A stretch of DNA of 64,000 bases. It comes from Bacteroides fragilis. Lineage in GTDB: Bacteria; Bacteroidota; Bacteroidia; Bacteroidales; Bacteroidaceae. The notes under the pieces were generated by a model. That model saw nothing but the letters and a program-made list of their open reading frames with translations, ran no database searches and was not told the DNA's origin. Made by a program: the position numbers and the translations under genes. The first letter of the stretch is position 1. Every line of letters begins with the position of its first letter. Below, in pieces: positions 14,624-23,666 of this stretch. Location: NCBI RefSeq assembly GCF_019583405.1, contig NZ_SZUU01000009.1:62001-126000 (forward strand), in the 5' to 3' direction.

Positions 14624-16123
14624 TTAACTGAATATATACACAATGATTCCCGTAATGACTACATAAGCCAGTGCATATGGAATGGCTGCTTTTAGGATTT
14701 CTCCTTCTTTCCCTTGTTGGTTTCCTGCCGATGTAGCGATGGCGATACTTTGAGGAGAGATGATTTTGCCTCCTGTCGCACCTACCGTATTGGCGGCTGA
14801 TAACCAGTCCGGACTGACATTGATATGTCCTGCCACACTGGCTTGCAGCTTTCCGAAGAGGATGTTCGAGGATGTATCACTTCCGGTGATGAAGGTACCC
14901 AGACAGCCGATAACCGGAGCAAAGAGAGGGTAGAGGCTTCCGGTGGCTGTCGCGAGTGCAGTGGCAATCACGGAAATCATGCCTGCCGTATCCATAATGG
15001 TAGATAACCCCACCAGGCAGATAACGGTGACGAACGTTTTCTTTAATTGTTTCACCGTGTTCCATAAAACGACAAACAGTTCTTTCACTTTGGCTCCCTG
15101 TATCAGACCGCCTACAAACGTGCCTACGAAAAGCAGAACTCCGGCATGTGTCAGCCAGGCGATGGTATAGTTCACGCTGGAGTCATTGATGGGGAGGCTG
15201 ATACGTGTCACCCAGTTATTTTCGAGCGTACTTCGGAGTCCTGGGAAAAGCGGACTGGTCAGTATGATCAGTAACAAAATCAGCAGATAGATGCTCCAGG
15301 CATTCAGGATATCTTTCCCTTTCAGTGCGTTCTGCTGCGCTTTCTCTTTTTTGGGGGCAGTCAGTTTGCCATAAATGACGATAACGACGATAGACAAGAT
15401 GCTGCCGATGATAGCCGGTGATTCGGCCCCCATATATCGGGCCGCAACGTACTGGCTACCTAAAGATACAGCGCCTACCAGCAGTGCCAGAAATAGGTTT
15501 TTAGGTAATGATTTTATTTTCGGGTCGGTCAGGAAGAGCAGTACCAACGGTATCAGGAACATTAGTACGGAAAGTTGCAGTACGACGTTCGTACTCAGCA
15601 CCTGTACATCCAGATTGGTTTCTTTGGCAAGTACCAAGACCGGTGTACCTATGGCACCGAAAGCCGTAGCCACACTATTGGCTATCAAGCTGACGGTGGC
15701 TGAAAAGATGGGCTTGAATCCCAGGCTGATCAGGATAGCGGCGGGGATGGCAACAGCTGTACCAAAACCTGCCATGGCTTCAAGTAACCCTCCGAAACCC
15801 CAGGTAAGGAGCAGTACCTGGATACTTTTATCGGTAGAGATGGAAGAGAATTGTTGTTTGATAATCTCCATCTTCTCTGTTTTCAGCAATACATTGTAGC
15901 TGAAGATAGCCATCAGGATGATAATCAGGATGGGAGAAACCGCTTTCAGTGCACCGTATACGAATGAAAATACCAAGTTGTCTACCGCATAATGGAATCC
16001 GAAAAGAGCTATCAGTATAGTTACTATCAGGGAGATGACGCTACTTTTGTCACCCGGCATTTTAAAAAATGCCATTAATACAATCAAGAGCAATACCGGA
16101 ACGATGGCAAGGATCAGTGTCAT
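14624..16123 (-). CDS. lctP: L-lactate permease (LctP/LldP family)
   Basis: 499-residue inner-membrane protein, hydrophobic throughout with a dozen or more helices. Family features visible are AMAGFGTAVAIPAAILISLGF, LAKETNLDVQVLSTNVVLQLS, ITGSDTSSNILFGKLQ and the C-terminal ANTVGATGGKIISPQSIAIATSA, typical of the lactate/glycolate:H+ symporters. It lies alone between a terminator and the OmpA-like gene, convergent with susD. No lactate-utilisation genes are next to it, so its operating direction (uptake or export of lactate from fermentation) is open. Confidence 0.9.
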   Translation of the reverse strand: MTLILAIVPVLLLIVLMAFFKMPGDKSSVISLIVTILIALFGFHYAVDNLVFSFVYGALKAVSPILIIILMAIFSYNVLLKTEKMEIIKQQFSSISTDKSIQVLLLTWGFGGLLEAMAGFGTAVAIPAAILISLGFKPIFSATVSLIANSVATAFGAIGTPVLVLAKETNLDVQVLSTNVVLQLSVLMFLIPLVLLFLTDPKIKSLPKNLFLALLVGAVSLGSQYVAARYMGAESPAIIGSILSIVVIVIYGKLTAPKKEKAQQNALKGKDILNAWSIYLLILLLIILTSPLFPGLRSTLENNWVTRISLPINDSSVNYTIAWLTHAGVLLFVGTFVGGLIQGAKVKELFVVLWNTVKQLKKTFVTVICLVGLSTIMDTAGMISVIATALATATGSLYPLFAPVIGCLGTFITGSDTSSNILFGKLQASVAGHINVSPDWLSAANTVGATGGKIISPQSIAIATSAGNQQGKEGEILKAAIPYALAYVVITGIIVYIFS

Positions 16124-16231
16124 AATTGTCTGTTTTTAATAGTTGATGTTTAAGTTAAGATATTGATATAACAAAACCGGAACCTGTTTTGACGGATGAA
16201 ATAATTATTTTTTTGCTGTATAGCGTTAAAT

Positions 16232-16270
16232 AAAAAAAGGTGTAGCCCTCCGCATGGAAAGGCTACACCC
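16232..16270 (-). terminator. Intrinsic terminator downstream of the OmpA-like gene
   Basis: GGTGTAGCC (16239-16247) and GGCTACACC (16261-16269) form a perfect 9-bp stem, followed on the minus strand by seven T. The right arm is the first unit of the repeat array at 16261-16326. Confidence 0.8.
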
Positions 16271-16326
16271 TTTGGTCCGGATAGCTACACCCTTTTTATC
16301 GGATGGCTACACCCCAATGCCGGGGA
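16261..16326. repeat. Three 22-bp tandem repeats (GGCTACACCC units)
   Basis: Units start at 16261, 16283 and 16305. Each begins (G/A)GCTACACCC and the first two end in CGGAT; the array abuts the stop codon of the OmpA-like gene at 16328. The period matches two other, sequence-unrelated arrays at 30736 and 43603. Confidence 0.8.
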
Positions 16327-16327
16327 T

Positions 16328-17776
16328 TTATTTTTTCTTCATATTCAAGATCTGTTGCAGTTGCTGTAGGTTGGCTTTAGCGGCCTCGTTACCCATCTGG
16401 GCAGCTTGGTTGAAAGCAGCGATGGCGCGTTGTACATCTCCATTGAGGAAGTTGTATACACCTACGTTGTTGATGAATTCTGCTGTTTGATGGTTGGCTT
16501 TATCCATATATTTGATTGCGTTTTCCAGATCTTTCTTGGTCAGTGATACGGCTGCGGCATTCAGGTTGGCTACTTCATCGTTCGGATACATGCGTACGGC
16601 AATGTCGAATACATTCACAAAATCGTTGCTTCCTTTCGGATAACTGTTGGCCACCTGATACATCTCGTTCAGACTCAGATATTTCGGGTTGACTTTTATC
16701 ACCACCCGTCCTTGTTCTACATCGAAGTTGGCTACGGTGTAGTCTATCTTGCAGTTCACTTTGCGGAGTCCCGGATAAATCTCTTTCAGCATTGTGCGAT
16801 AAGGAGCACCGCCGTCCACGCGCATGATTTCCTGTTTGCGGCGCGCATCGTCAGTCGTATTCTTGATGATACCGATAAATTTATCTTTATCCTTCATAGA
16901 CGATTTTTCCAATGCTTGTACCAATCCGTCCCAATTTTCACCACCAAAAGTTACTTTGTAAAGTTTGCCGGGAACTTTTTCGTTGGTAGTCAGATAATTC
17001 TTCAGAGCTTCGGCACGTTTCTGCGACAGTTGTTCGTTGAATTTCAACGGACCCTCCGGTGAAGCGAATCCTTCGATACTGATTCCTGTTACTGTCAGGT
17101 TCTTGTCATTCTGAATCTTGTCGAACATAGCATGAATGTTCATCAGCTCTTTGTGGTTATTCATGAATTCCGGCTGGATCACAGCTTTGCTGACAGGAAA
17201 GTCGAGGTGAGCTTCATACTGTTCGCTACGGTTTTTCACAACTTCTACGGTAGGCTGAATATAAGCAACCACCGGTACCATGGCGCTCAGGCGTTTGGCT
17301 TCGGTAGAGACGTCATTGGTGATCAGTTCCTGTGCGAGCATCTCTTCGTTATTGCCGCATCCGCAGAGGTTTTCAACCAGATTCAGTGAGGCATTTGCCA
17401 TCCAGGGTTCATAAGGGATCACCTGGGCATAGTTGAGCACTTCTCTTTTATTATAAGGTATTACGATTCCTGCAGGTAGTTCGCGGCTGATGGCTAATCC
17501 GCGCAAATAAGCCTTCTGACGGCGTTTGCCGTTGATGATGATCTCTTCCAGCGCTACGTTGTGCTGTCCGTCTGTCAGGAGCGGAGTAAGTGTGAGCATA
17601 CGTTCGGGACTGACCGTTAGATTCTTCATGTCGATCTGCATGTCTACATAAAGCGAATTGCCTTGTTGCCATAGCGAAACATCGGATAGACTGATGGCAT
17701 CTTTAAAGAATTTCTGGGCACTGGCCGGCATAACAACTGCGAGGGCCAAGAGGAAATATATGATTTTTCTTTTCAT
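16328..17776 (-). CDS. DUF3868/OmpA-family envelope protein with TPR tail
   Basis: 482-residue exported protein. Signal peptide MKRKIIYFLLALAVVMPASA; residues about 22-150 resemble DUF3868 (a Bacteroidetes domain found beside fimbrial and OmpA proteins); residues about 190-330 form an OmpA-like peptidoglycan-associated domain (ITGISIEGFASPEGPLKFNEQLSQKRAEALKNYL in two parts); residues about 390-475 contain two TPR-like units (FDIAVRMYPNDEVANLNAAA, AFNQAAQMGNEAAKANL). The OmpA segment suggests tethering between outer membrane and peptidoglycan. It follows the DUF3575 gene by 54 bases, and the two are probably co-transcribed. In other Bacteroidales this pair accompanies Mfa/Fim type fimbriae, but no fimbrillin gene is present here. 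Confidence 0.78.
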   Translation of the reverse strand: MKRKIIYFLLALAVVMPASAQKFFKDAISLSDVSLWQQGNSLYVDMQIDMKNLTVSPERMLTLTPLLTDGQHNVALEEIIINGKRRQKAYLRGLAISRELPAGIVIPYNKREVLNYAQVIPYEPWMANASLNLVENLCGCGNNEEMLAQELITNDVSTEAKRLSAMVPVVAYIQPTVEVVKNRSEQYEAHLDFPVSKAVIQPEFMNNHKELMNIHAMFDKIQNDKNLTVTGISIEGFASPEGPLKFNEQLSQKRAEALKNYLTTNEKVPGKLYKVTFGGENWDGLVQALEKSSMKDKDKFIGIIKNTTDDARRKQEIMRVDGGAPYRTMLKEIYPGLRKVNCKIDYTVANFDVEQGRVVIKVNPKYLSLNEMYQVANSYPKGSNDFVNVFDIAVRMYPNDEVANLNAAAVSLTKKDLENAIKYMDKANHQTAEFINNVGVYNFLNGDVQRAIAAFNQAAQMGNEAAKANLQQLQQILNMKKK

Positions 17777-17830
17777 TGTTACTATTGATTTAATTTTTTA
17801 TAATTGGTTCCGGAGAATGTGTGTGGGGCT

Positions 17831-18424
17831 TTACTTGATAGTATAAATAATGCTGAGTCCTATTTTCGTCGGGCCGAAATAATTCTTGTTGTTATGTCCC
17901 AGCTTCTCACCACACTTGCCACACGCATATTTATCATAATTCAGGCGGGCATATCCTGCACCGATGGTAGCTTCCATGCTCCAGCGATTCTTGAGTATCC
18001 AGTGGTAACCGTAAGAGATACCTGCACCATAGATTTTGCCGTCATAACGGTAGTTGCCCAATCCGAATATGTCGAGATTGCTCATGTTTACATCGGCGTA
18101 ATGGCCATGCAGCCCGAAAAAACTACCGTTGAAACGTTCGCAAAGCCAGTAACGGAGTTCGGGTTGTACCAGCCAGTGCTTGATTTGTCTGTCTTTGGAG
18201 AATTTCCAGGGGTTGTAGTTGCCCGATACGTCAAGAGTAAGTTTTTTCGCCAAAGCCACTTCAAATCCCAGGTTCGGAGTACTGGTGGCCCAGTAGAGGG
18301 CATTGGTTTTGATGGCAAACTTGGGCAGATAAGTTTTTGTTCCCTGCTCTTGTGCATGTATGCCTGTGGCAAACACAAGCAGGAAGCATGCTGCTAAAAA
18401 ATGTTTGATTGTTCTCATTTTCAT
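17831..18424 (-). CDS. DUF3575 outer-membrane-type protein
   Basis: 197-residue exported protein with signal peptide MKMRTIKHFLAACFLLVFATGIHA. The rest looks like a small beta-barrel: FAIKTNALYWATSTPNLGFEVAL is the conserved opening of DUF3575, and alternating aromatic strands run to the C-terminal KIGLSIIYTI. A CGKCGE pair of cysteines near residue 165 is unusual for an outer-membrane barrel. Start is the first of two close ATGs (18424 or 18418). First gene of the pair with the OmpA/DUF3868 gene; the function of the family is not known. Confidence 0.8.
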   Translation of the reverse strand: MKMRTIKHFLAACFLLVFATGIHAQEQGTKTYLPKFAIKTNALYWATSTPNLGFEVALAKKLTLDVSGNYNPWKFSKDRQIKHWLVQPELRYWLCERFNGSFFGLHGHYADVNMSNLDIFGLGNYRYDGKIYGAGISYGYHWILKNRWSMEATIGAGYARLNYDKYACGKCGEKLGHNNKNYFGPTKIGLSIIYTIK

Positions 18425-18685
18425 TTTGGTCTAGGTTTTTACATAAACTATTTGCGAGATTAAACGTCTGAGAGGGGAAGTTTGTTGACTCATACTCAAA
18501 ATAATGTTATAGGACATGCACGCTAACATTTTTAAGCAAATAATTGTTATCCTAATAAAGTCGGGATTCCAAACTTTTCATTTTCTTCGGGAAAGAGAGT
18601 GAAAATAAACGAGCAATTGTAATTTGGATTACATCTATTCTCTTTTTTACATGCTAACTTTACATATACTTTAAAATAATAGCCT

Positions 18686-20230
18686 ATGAAAGAGCTTATC
18701 AATCGCCTGGAAGAGTTGAACAGGCAAGCTGAAAAAGGTGGCGGAGACGCCCGTATCGAGAAACAGCATTCTGTCGGAAAACTGACAGCACGTGAACGTA
18801 TCGACCTGCTTCTGGAGAAAGGATCGTTTATTGAACTCGATAAACTGGTCACCCACCGTTGTACCGATTTCGGTATGGAGAAACAGAAGATTTCCGGTGA
18901 CGGGGTTGTGACCGGATACGGAATGATCGGCAAACGGCTTGTCTATGTCTTTGCTCAGGACTTTACCGTTTTTGGCGGTGCACTGTCCGAAACGTATGCC
19001 AAGAAGATTTGTAAAGTAATGGATATGGCTATGCAGATGGGAGCACCCATCATCGGGCTGAACGATTCCGGAGGAGCCCGCATTCAGGAAGGAGTCCGTT
19101 CGCTGGCCGGTTATGCGGAGATATTCTTACGCAATTCTTTAGCCTCGGGTGTCATTCCGCAGATCAGTGCCATCATGGGCCCGTGTGCGGGCGGGGCGGT
19201 CTATTCGCCTGCATTGACCGATTTTATCCTGATGGTGAAAAACTCCGGTTATATGTTTATTACCGGTCCCGATGTGGTAAAAAGTGTTACGCAGGAAGAG
19301 GTCAGCAAAGAAGATCTGGGAGGGGCGGATGTCCATACTATGAAGTCGGGGGTGGCGCATCTTTCTGCCGAAAATGATATTGAATGTATCAATTACATCC
19401 GTGAACTGATTTCTTATCTGCCCGGCAATAATATGGAGGAACCTCCGTTTGTGGCTACCACCGATTCTCCGACGCGGCTTACGCCCGAACTATCGGAACT
19501 CGTGCCTACCAACCCCAATCAGCCATACGATATAAAAGAGATGATCCGTGCCGTGGCGGATGATAATAGTTTCTTTGAATTGCAGGAAGAATTTGCCCGT
19601 AACATCGTTATCGGTTATATCCGCCTGAACGGGAAAACGATAGGAGTGGTGGCCAATCAGCCGTTGGCACTGGCCGGAACACTCGATATCAATGCTTCTA
19701 TCAAAGCGGCACGCTTTGTGCGTTTCTGCGATGCGTTCAATATTCCGTTGCTCACGCTGGTCGATGTGCCGGGGTTCCTTCCGGGTGTGGATCAGGAGTA
19801 TGGCGGCATTATCCGTAACGGTGCTAAACTGCTCTATGCTTATTGCGAAGCCACTGTACCTAAAGTAACTGTCATTACCCGTAAAGCTTATGGCGGTGCT
19901 TATGATGTAATGAGTTCCAAGCATATCAGGGGAGATGTGAATCTGGCATACCCTACTGCCGAGATTGCCGTAATGGGGCCGGACGGTGCGGTGAATATTC
20001 TGTTCCGCAAAGAGATTGACAAAGCTGCAGATGCCGAGGCGAAAAGAAAAGAGCTACAGGATGATTATCGCAGTAAATTTGCCAATCCGTACCGGGCTGC
20101 CGAATTGGGCTATGTAGACGAAGTTATCGACCCGGCCATAACCCGTATGCGCCTGATACGCAGTTTTGAGATGCTCGCTAATAAGCGGCAGTCCAATCCG
20201 CCGAAGAAACATTCAAACCTTCCACTTTAA
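18686..20230 (+). CDS. mmdA: Acyl-CoA carboxylase carboxyltransferase / methylmalonyl-CoA decarboxylase alpha subunit
   Basis: 514-residue carboxyltransferase subunit that moves CO2 between biotin and propionyl-CoA or methylmalonyl-CoA. Family marks: GKLTARERIDLLLEKGSF near residue 30, the crotonase-like oxyanion GGARIQEGVRSLAGYAEIF near 131-149, GPCAGGAVYSPALTDF near 169-184, and in the second half VDVPGFLPGVDQEYGGIIRNGAKLLYAY. Followed 18 bases later by biotin carboxylase and then the biotin carrier, so the operon encodes a full three-part enzyme. In Bacteroides this fits the succinate-to-propionate pathway. No sodium-pump membrane subunit is present, so an ATP-driven carboxylase is at least as likely as a decarboxylase. 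Confidence 0.9.
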   Translation: MKELINRLEELNRQAEKGGGDARIEKQHSVGKLTARERIDLLLEKGSFIELDKLVTHRCTDFGMEKQKISGDGVVTGYGMIGKRLVYVFAQDFTVFGGALSETYAKKICKVMDMAMQMGAPIIGLNDSGGARIQEGVRSLAGYAEIFLRNSLASGVIPQISAIMGPCAGGAVYSPALTDFILMVKNSGYMFITGPDVVKSVTQEEVSKEDLGGADVHTMKSGVAHLSAENDIECINYIRELISYLPGNNMEEPPFVATTDSPTRLTPELSELVPTNPNQPYDIKEMIRAVADDNSFFELQEEFARNIVIGYIRLNGKTIGVVANQPLALAGTLDINASIKAARFVRFCDAFNIPLLTLVDVPGFLPGVDQEYGGIIRNGAKLLYAYCEATVPKVTVITRKAYGGAYDVMSSKHIRGDVNLAYPTAEIAVMGPDGAVNILFRKEIDKAADAEAKRKELQDDYRSKFANPYRAAELGYVDEVIDPAITRMRLIRSFEMLANKRQSNPPKKHSNLPL

Positions 20231-20248
20231 AGCAGAGGAGAACATCGT

Positions 20249-21760
20249 ATGATAAAAAAGATATTAGTTGCGAACCGTGGCGAGATTGCCATGCGTATTT
20301 TCCGTACCTGTCGGGTGATGAACATTGCTACGGTGGCTATTTATACCCGCGTAGACCGTGGTGCCTTGCATGTACGTTATGCCGAAGAGGCTTATTGTAT
20401 CTCCGATTCGCCGGAAGATACCTCTTATCTGAAGCCGGAGAAGATTCTGCAGATTGCTAAAAAGACGGGAGCTGCCATTCATCCGGGATATGGCTTTCTG
20501 TCTGAGAATGCAGACTTCGCCCGTCGTTGTGAGGAAGAGGGGGTTATCTTTATTGGTCCGAGTGCCGATATTATTGCCCGAATGGGTATTAAGACTGAGG
20601 CCCGTCGGATTATGCGTGAAGCCGGTTTACCGATCGTACCGGGCACGGAAGATCCGGTGAAAGGTATTGCCGAAGCCAAAAAGGTAGCTGCCGAAGTTGG
20701 CTATCCCATTATGCTGAAAGCACTTGCCGGAGGTGGTGGAAAAGGTATGCGTCTGGTACGCAGTGAAGAGGAGATGGAAACCGCACTTCGCCTTTCGCAA
20801 TCCGAAGCCGGAACTTCATTTGGCAACGATGCCGTTTATATTGAAAAATATATCGAGAATCCGCATCATATTGAGGTGCAGATACTGGGCGATAAGTATG
20901 GCAATGTGATTCATCTGTACGAACGTGAATGTTCCATTCAACGGCGTAATCAGAAAGTGATCGAAGAGTCGCCTTCTCCTTTTGTGAAGCCCGAAACACG
21001 TGCCAAGATGCTGAAGGTTGCAGTGGAGGCCTGTAAGCGGATTAATTATTACAGTGCCGGTACGCTGGAGTTCATGATGGATAAAGACCAGAATTTTTAT
21101 TTTCTGGAGATGAACACCCGCCTGCAGGTTGAACATCCGGTGACGGAAGAGTGTACGGGAGTGGATTTAGTGCGAGACATGATTCTGGTGGCTGCGGGCA
21201 ACCGTCTCCCTTACCGGCAGGAAGATGTCGAATTTCGGGGTGCTGCCATCGAATGTCGCATCTATGCCGAAGATCCTGAAAACAACTTTATGCCTTCACC
21301 CGGGGTGATAACCGTTCGTGAAGCTCCCGAAGGACGTAATGTTCGTTTGGATAGTGCGGCTTATGCGGGATTTGAGGTTTCGTTGCATTATGATCCGATG
21401 ATTGCCAAACTTTGTTGTTGGGGGCGTAACCGTGATTCGGCTATTTCGAATATGGCTCGTGCGTTGCGGGAATATAAGATCTTGGGTATCAAGACTACGA
21501 TTCCTTTCCACCAGCGTGTGTTGAAGAATGCGGCTTTCCTGAAAGGAGAATACGATACTACCTTTATCGACACCCGTTTCGATAAGGAAGACCTGAAGCG
21601 CAGGCAGAATACCGATCCGACTGTAGCGGTGATTGCTGCTGCGCTGAAGCACTATGAAGAAGAAAAAGAGGCTGCTTCACGCGCCACTACGCTTCCGGTA
21701 GTAGGAGATTCGCTTTGGAAATATTACGGCAAGTTGCAGATGACTGCCAATAACTATTAA
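20249..21760 (+). CDS. accC: Biotin carboxylase subunit of acyl-CoA carboxylase
   Basis: 503-residue ATP-grasp enzyme carboxylating the biotin on the carrier protein encoded next. Visible motifs: KILVANRGEIAMRIFRTCR at the N-terminus, the Gly-rich ATP loop KALAGGGGKGMRLV near 154-167, EKYIENPHHIEVQ, RECSIQRRNQKVIEE, EMNTRLQVEHPVTE near 289-302, and the C-terminal domain FMPSPGVITV. The protein is about 50 residues longer than E. coli AccC, with a charged tail (KHYEEEKEAASRATT). Spacing to neighbours is 18 and 7 bases, so it is one operon. Confidence 0.95.
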   Translation: MIKKILVANRGEIAMRIFRTCRVMNIATVAIYTRVDRGALHVRYAEEAYCISDSPEDTSYLKPEKILQIAKKTGAAIHPGYGFLSENADFARRCEEEGVIFIGPSADIIARMGIKTEARRIMREAGLPIVPGTEDPVKGIAEAKKVAAEVGYPIMLKALAGGGGKGMRLVRSEEEMETALRLSQSEAGTSFGNDAVYIEKYIENPHHIEVQILGDKYGNVIHLYERECSIQRRNQKVIEESPSPFVKPETRAKMLKVAVEACKRINYYSAGTLEFMMDKDQNFYFLEMNTRLQVEHPVTEECTGVDLVRDMILVAAGNRLPYRQEDVEFRGAAIECRIYAEDPENNFMPSPGVITVREAPEGRNVRLDSAAYAGFEVSLHYDPMIAKLCCWGRNRDSAISNMARALREYKILGIKTTIPFHQRVLKNAAFLKGEYDTTFIDTRFDKEDLKRRQNTDPTVAVIAAALKHYEEEKEAASRATTLPVVGDSLWKYYGKLQMTANNY

Positions 21761-21767
21761 ACTCAGA

Positions 21768-22298
21768 ATGATTATGACAACAATATTAGCAACCTATTAT
21801 GCCAAGATACAGGATGTGCCCGACAGCGAGTATAAAGTGGAGATACTGGAAGACGGGCCTGTGAAGAAAGTGGCGGTTAACGGAAAAGTGTATGATGTGG
21901 ACTACAACGTAGGGGGTGACTCTATCTACTCCATTATCATCAATCATCATTCGCACGGTGTACAGATATCTCCGACTTCCCATTCCTCTTATACCATTAT
22001 GAATAAGGGGGAACTTTATCAGATTGAGCTGAAAGGAGAACTCGAGAAGATACATAATGCCCGTAGCGGAGCAGATGCCGTAGGACGTCAGGTAGTTGTA
22101 GCTCCCATGCCGGGCGTTATCCTGAAAACTTACGTCAGGAAGGGAGATGAAGTGAAGAAGGGTGATCCGCTGTGCGTACTGGTTGCCATGAAGATGGAAA
22201 ACGAAATTCGTTCGGTTGCCGATGGAGTGGTGAAAGAGATTTTTGTGGAGGAGAATACGAAAGTGGGGCTGAACGACCGTATCATGGTGGTTGAGTAG
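21768..22298 (+). CDS. Biotin carboxyl carrier protein of acyl-CoA carboxylase
   Basis: 176 residues (174 from the second ATG at 21774). The C-terminal 75 residues are a biotinyl/lipoyl domain: APMPGVILKTYVRKGDEVKKGD, then VAMKMENEI, where Lys142 is the biotinylation site. The N-terminal half is a beta-rich domain with DGPVKKVAVNGKVYDVDYNV, as in carriers of propionyl-CoA carboxylases. No Pro/Ala-rich linker is seen; a short NARSGADAVGR stretch joins the halves. Last gene of the operon, ending 15 bases before a hairpin. Confidence 0.92.
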   Translation: MIMTTILATYYAKIQDVPDSEYKVEILEDGPVKKVAVNGKVYDVDYNVGGDSIYSIIINHHSHGVQISPTSHSSYTIMNKGELYQIELKGELEKIHNARSGADAVGRQVVVAPMPGVILKTYVRKGDEVKKGDPLCVLVAMKMENEIRSVADGVVKEIFVEENTKVGLNDRIMVVE

Positions 22299-22313
22299 TA
22301 AGAGTAGAAATTG

Positions 22314-22349
22314 CAAGGGCTCTGGAAGTATGATCTTTCAGGGCCCTTG
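22314..22349. terminator. Hairpin after the carboxylase operon
   Basis: CAAGGGC (22314-22320) pairs with GCCCTTG (22343-22349), with partial inner pairing of CTGGAAG and CTTTCAG. The T run is weak (TTGTTG). Probably a terminator between convergent genes. Confidence 0.6.
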
Positions 22350-22403
22350 TTGTATGCTGTATCAGCTGTCTCTATGAAGTGACATTTGCGAAAAGCAGAG
22401 TTG

Positions 22404-23666
22404 TCAGACTCTATTCTTGTATATTTCTCCTCCTTTCATGATCATTATGAAATTCTTTTCCGGATTTCCCAATAGGGTAATATCTTTCAGTACATCCCCA
22501 TCTACCAAAATTAAGTCTGCCCAGGCATCTTCTTCTATAACACCCAATTTCCCGGGATAGGGATTTCGTGCACCGGACAGAGCCAGCAATTCAGCATTAT
22601 CATGCGTTACCATTTTGAGAATTTCAAAGTTGCTGAACCATTGCCTTAATTTAAGGATTCCCTGATTCTGATTCTTCGTGTTGGCAGGATTGAACAGTAA
22701 ATCTGTTCCCCATGCCAGCTTGACGTTGTATTTCTTTGCCAGTTGATAGGTTTGGTCCGTACCTTGAACTACCAGGGCATGCTTCTCCTGTTGTTCTTTT
22801 GTCGGGAATTGATTATCTCCTAAAGTGAAGGGCTGCATACTGAGCCATATTTCTTTCTCTGCGATCAGTTGCATGGTAGGCTCGTCAATCAGATGACCGT
22901 GCTCGATGCTTTTCACTCCTGCTCGGATAGCTCTCTGGATGGCTCTCGGCACGTAAACATGTACCATTACGTATGTGCCTGCATCTTCCGCCGCTTTAAC
23001 GGCAGCATGAATTTCTTCCTCGAAAAACTGTGTATCTTCCAGCCGATCATACAAGGAAGCCACTCCACCGCCCGTCATCAATTTAATCTGGCTGGCTCCT
23101 AAGCGGAGATTATTGCGTGCGGCAACGGTCACGGCGTCTATTCCGTCGGCGATAAGGGCAGCCCCTATCTCTTCGGTATGCGTCAGTCCGCAACAGTCAA
23201 AGGGGCGGGGCTCGTCATATACTGCCCGGAAATCTCCATGCCCTCCTGTCTGAGAGATAAGGGAACCACTGGGATAGATGCGTGGTCCGGAAAGGATTCC
23301 TTCGTCGATGGCCCGTTTAAGCCCGAAGACCGGACCGCCTGCATCCCGGATGGCTGTGAAGCCGCGGAGTAGGGTAGCTTGAGCTTCTTGTCCGGCTTTG
23401 AACTGCGTATAAGCGGTGTCTGCAGTAAGCAGATCCATCATCGTATTGCATGACATATAAGCATGCCAGTGTGCGTCGATCAGTCCGGGCATCAGGAATT
23501 TTCCCTTTCCGTCAAGAATGGTAAGATTGGAAATTCCGTCTGTAGGGATCGGACTTTCTGAAACGGCTTTAATCCGGCTGTTTACCACCAGCACATTTCC
23601 CCGGCCGGTCTGTTCGTTGCTTCCATCGAAAATTTGAACGTTATTGATTAAAATACTATTGTCCAT
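22404..23666 (-). CDS. Amidohydrolase-superfamily protein (imidazolonepropionase/prolidase-like)
   Basis: 420-residue metal-dependent hydrolase. The metal motif HWH is in LMPGLIDAHWHAY near residue 64; further likely ligands lie in VMVHVYV and SIEHGHLID, and the C-terminal GTDLLFNP carries the conserved Asp. The end ADLILVDGDVLKDITLLGNPEKNFIMIMKGGEIYKN is the usual amidohydrolase beta-sandwich. No signal peptide, so it is cytoplasmic. The nearest groups by layout are the Sgx9260/prolidase-type and imidazolonepropionase-like enzymes; the substrate is not predictable. It stands alone, convergent with the carboxylase operon and divergent from the cytolysin-like genes. Confidence 0.82.
   Translation of the reverse strand: MDNSILINNVQIFDGSNEQTGRGNVLVVNSRIKAVSESPIPTDGISNLTILDGKGKFLMPGLIDAHWHAYMSCNTMMDLLTADTAYTQFKAGQEAQATLLRGFTAIRDAGGPVFGLKRAIDEGILSGPRIYPSGSLISQTGGHGDFRAVYDEPRPFDCCGLTHTEEIGAALIADGIDAVTVAARNNLRLGASQIKLMTGGGVASLYDRLEDTQFFEEEIHAAVKAAEDAGTYVMVHVYVPRAIQRAIRAGVKSIEHGHLIDEPTMQLIAEKEIWLSMQPFTLGDNQFPTKEQQEKHALVVQGTDQTYQLAKKYNVKLAWGTDLLFNPANTKNQNQGILKLRQWFSNFEILKMVTHDNAELLALSGARNPYPGKLGVIEEDAWADLILVDGDVLKDITLLGNPEKNFIMIMKGGEIYKNRV

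Noticed and set aside
18547..18933. 128-codon minus-strand ORF opposite the start of mmdA
   Set aside because: Antisense shadow; the mmdA protein is strongly supported on the other strand.
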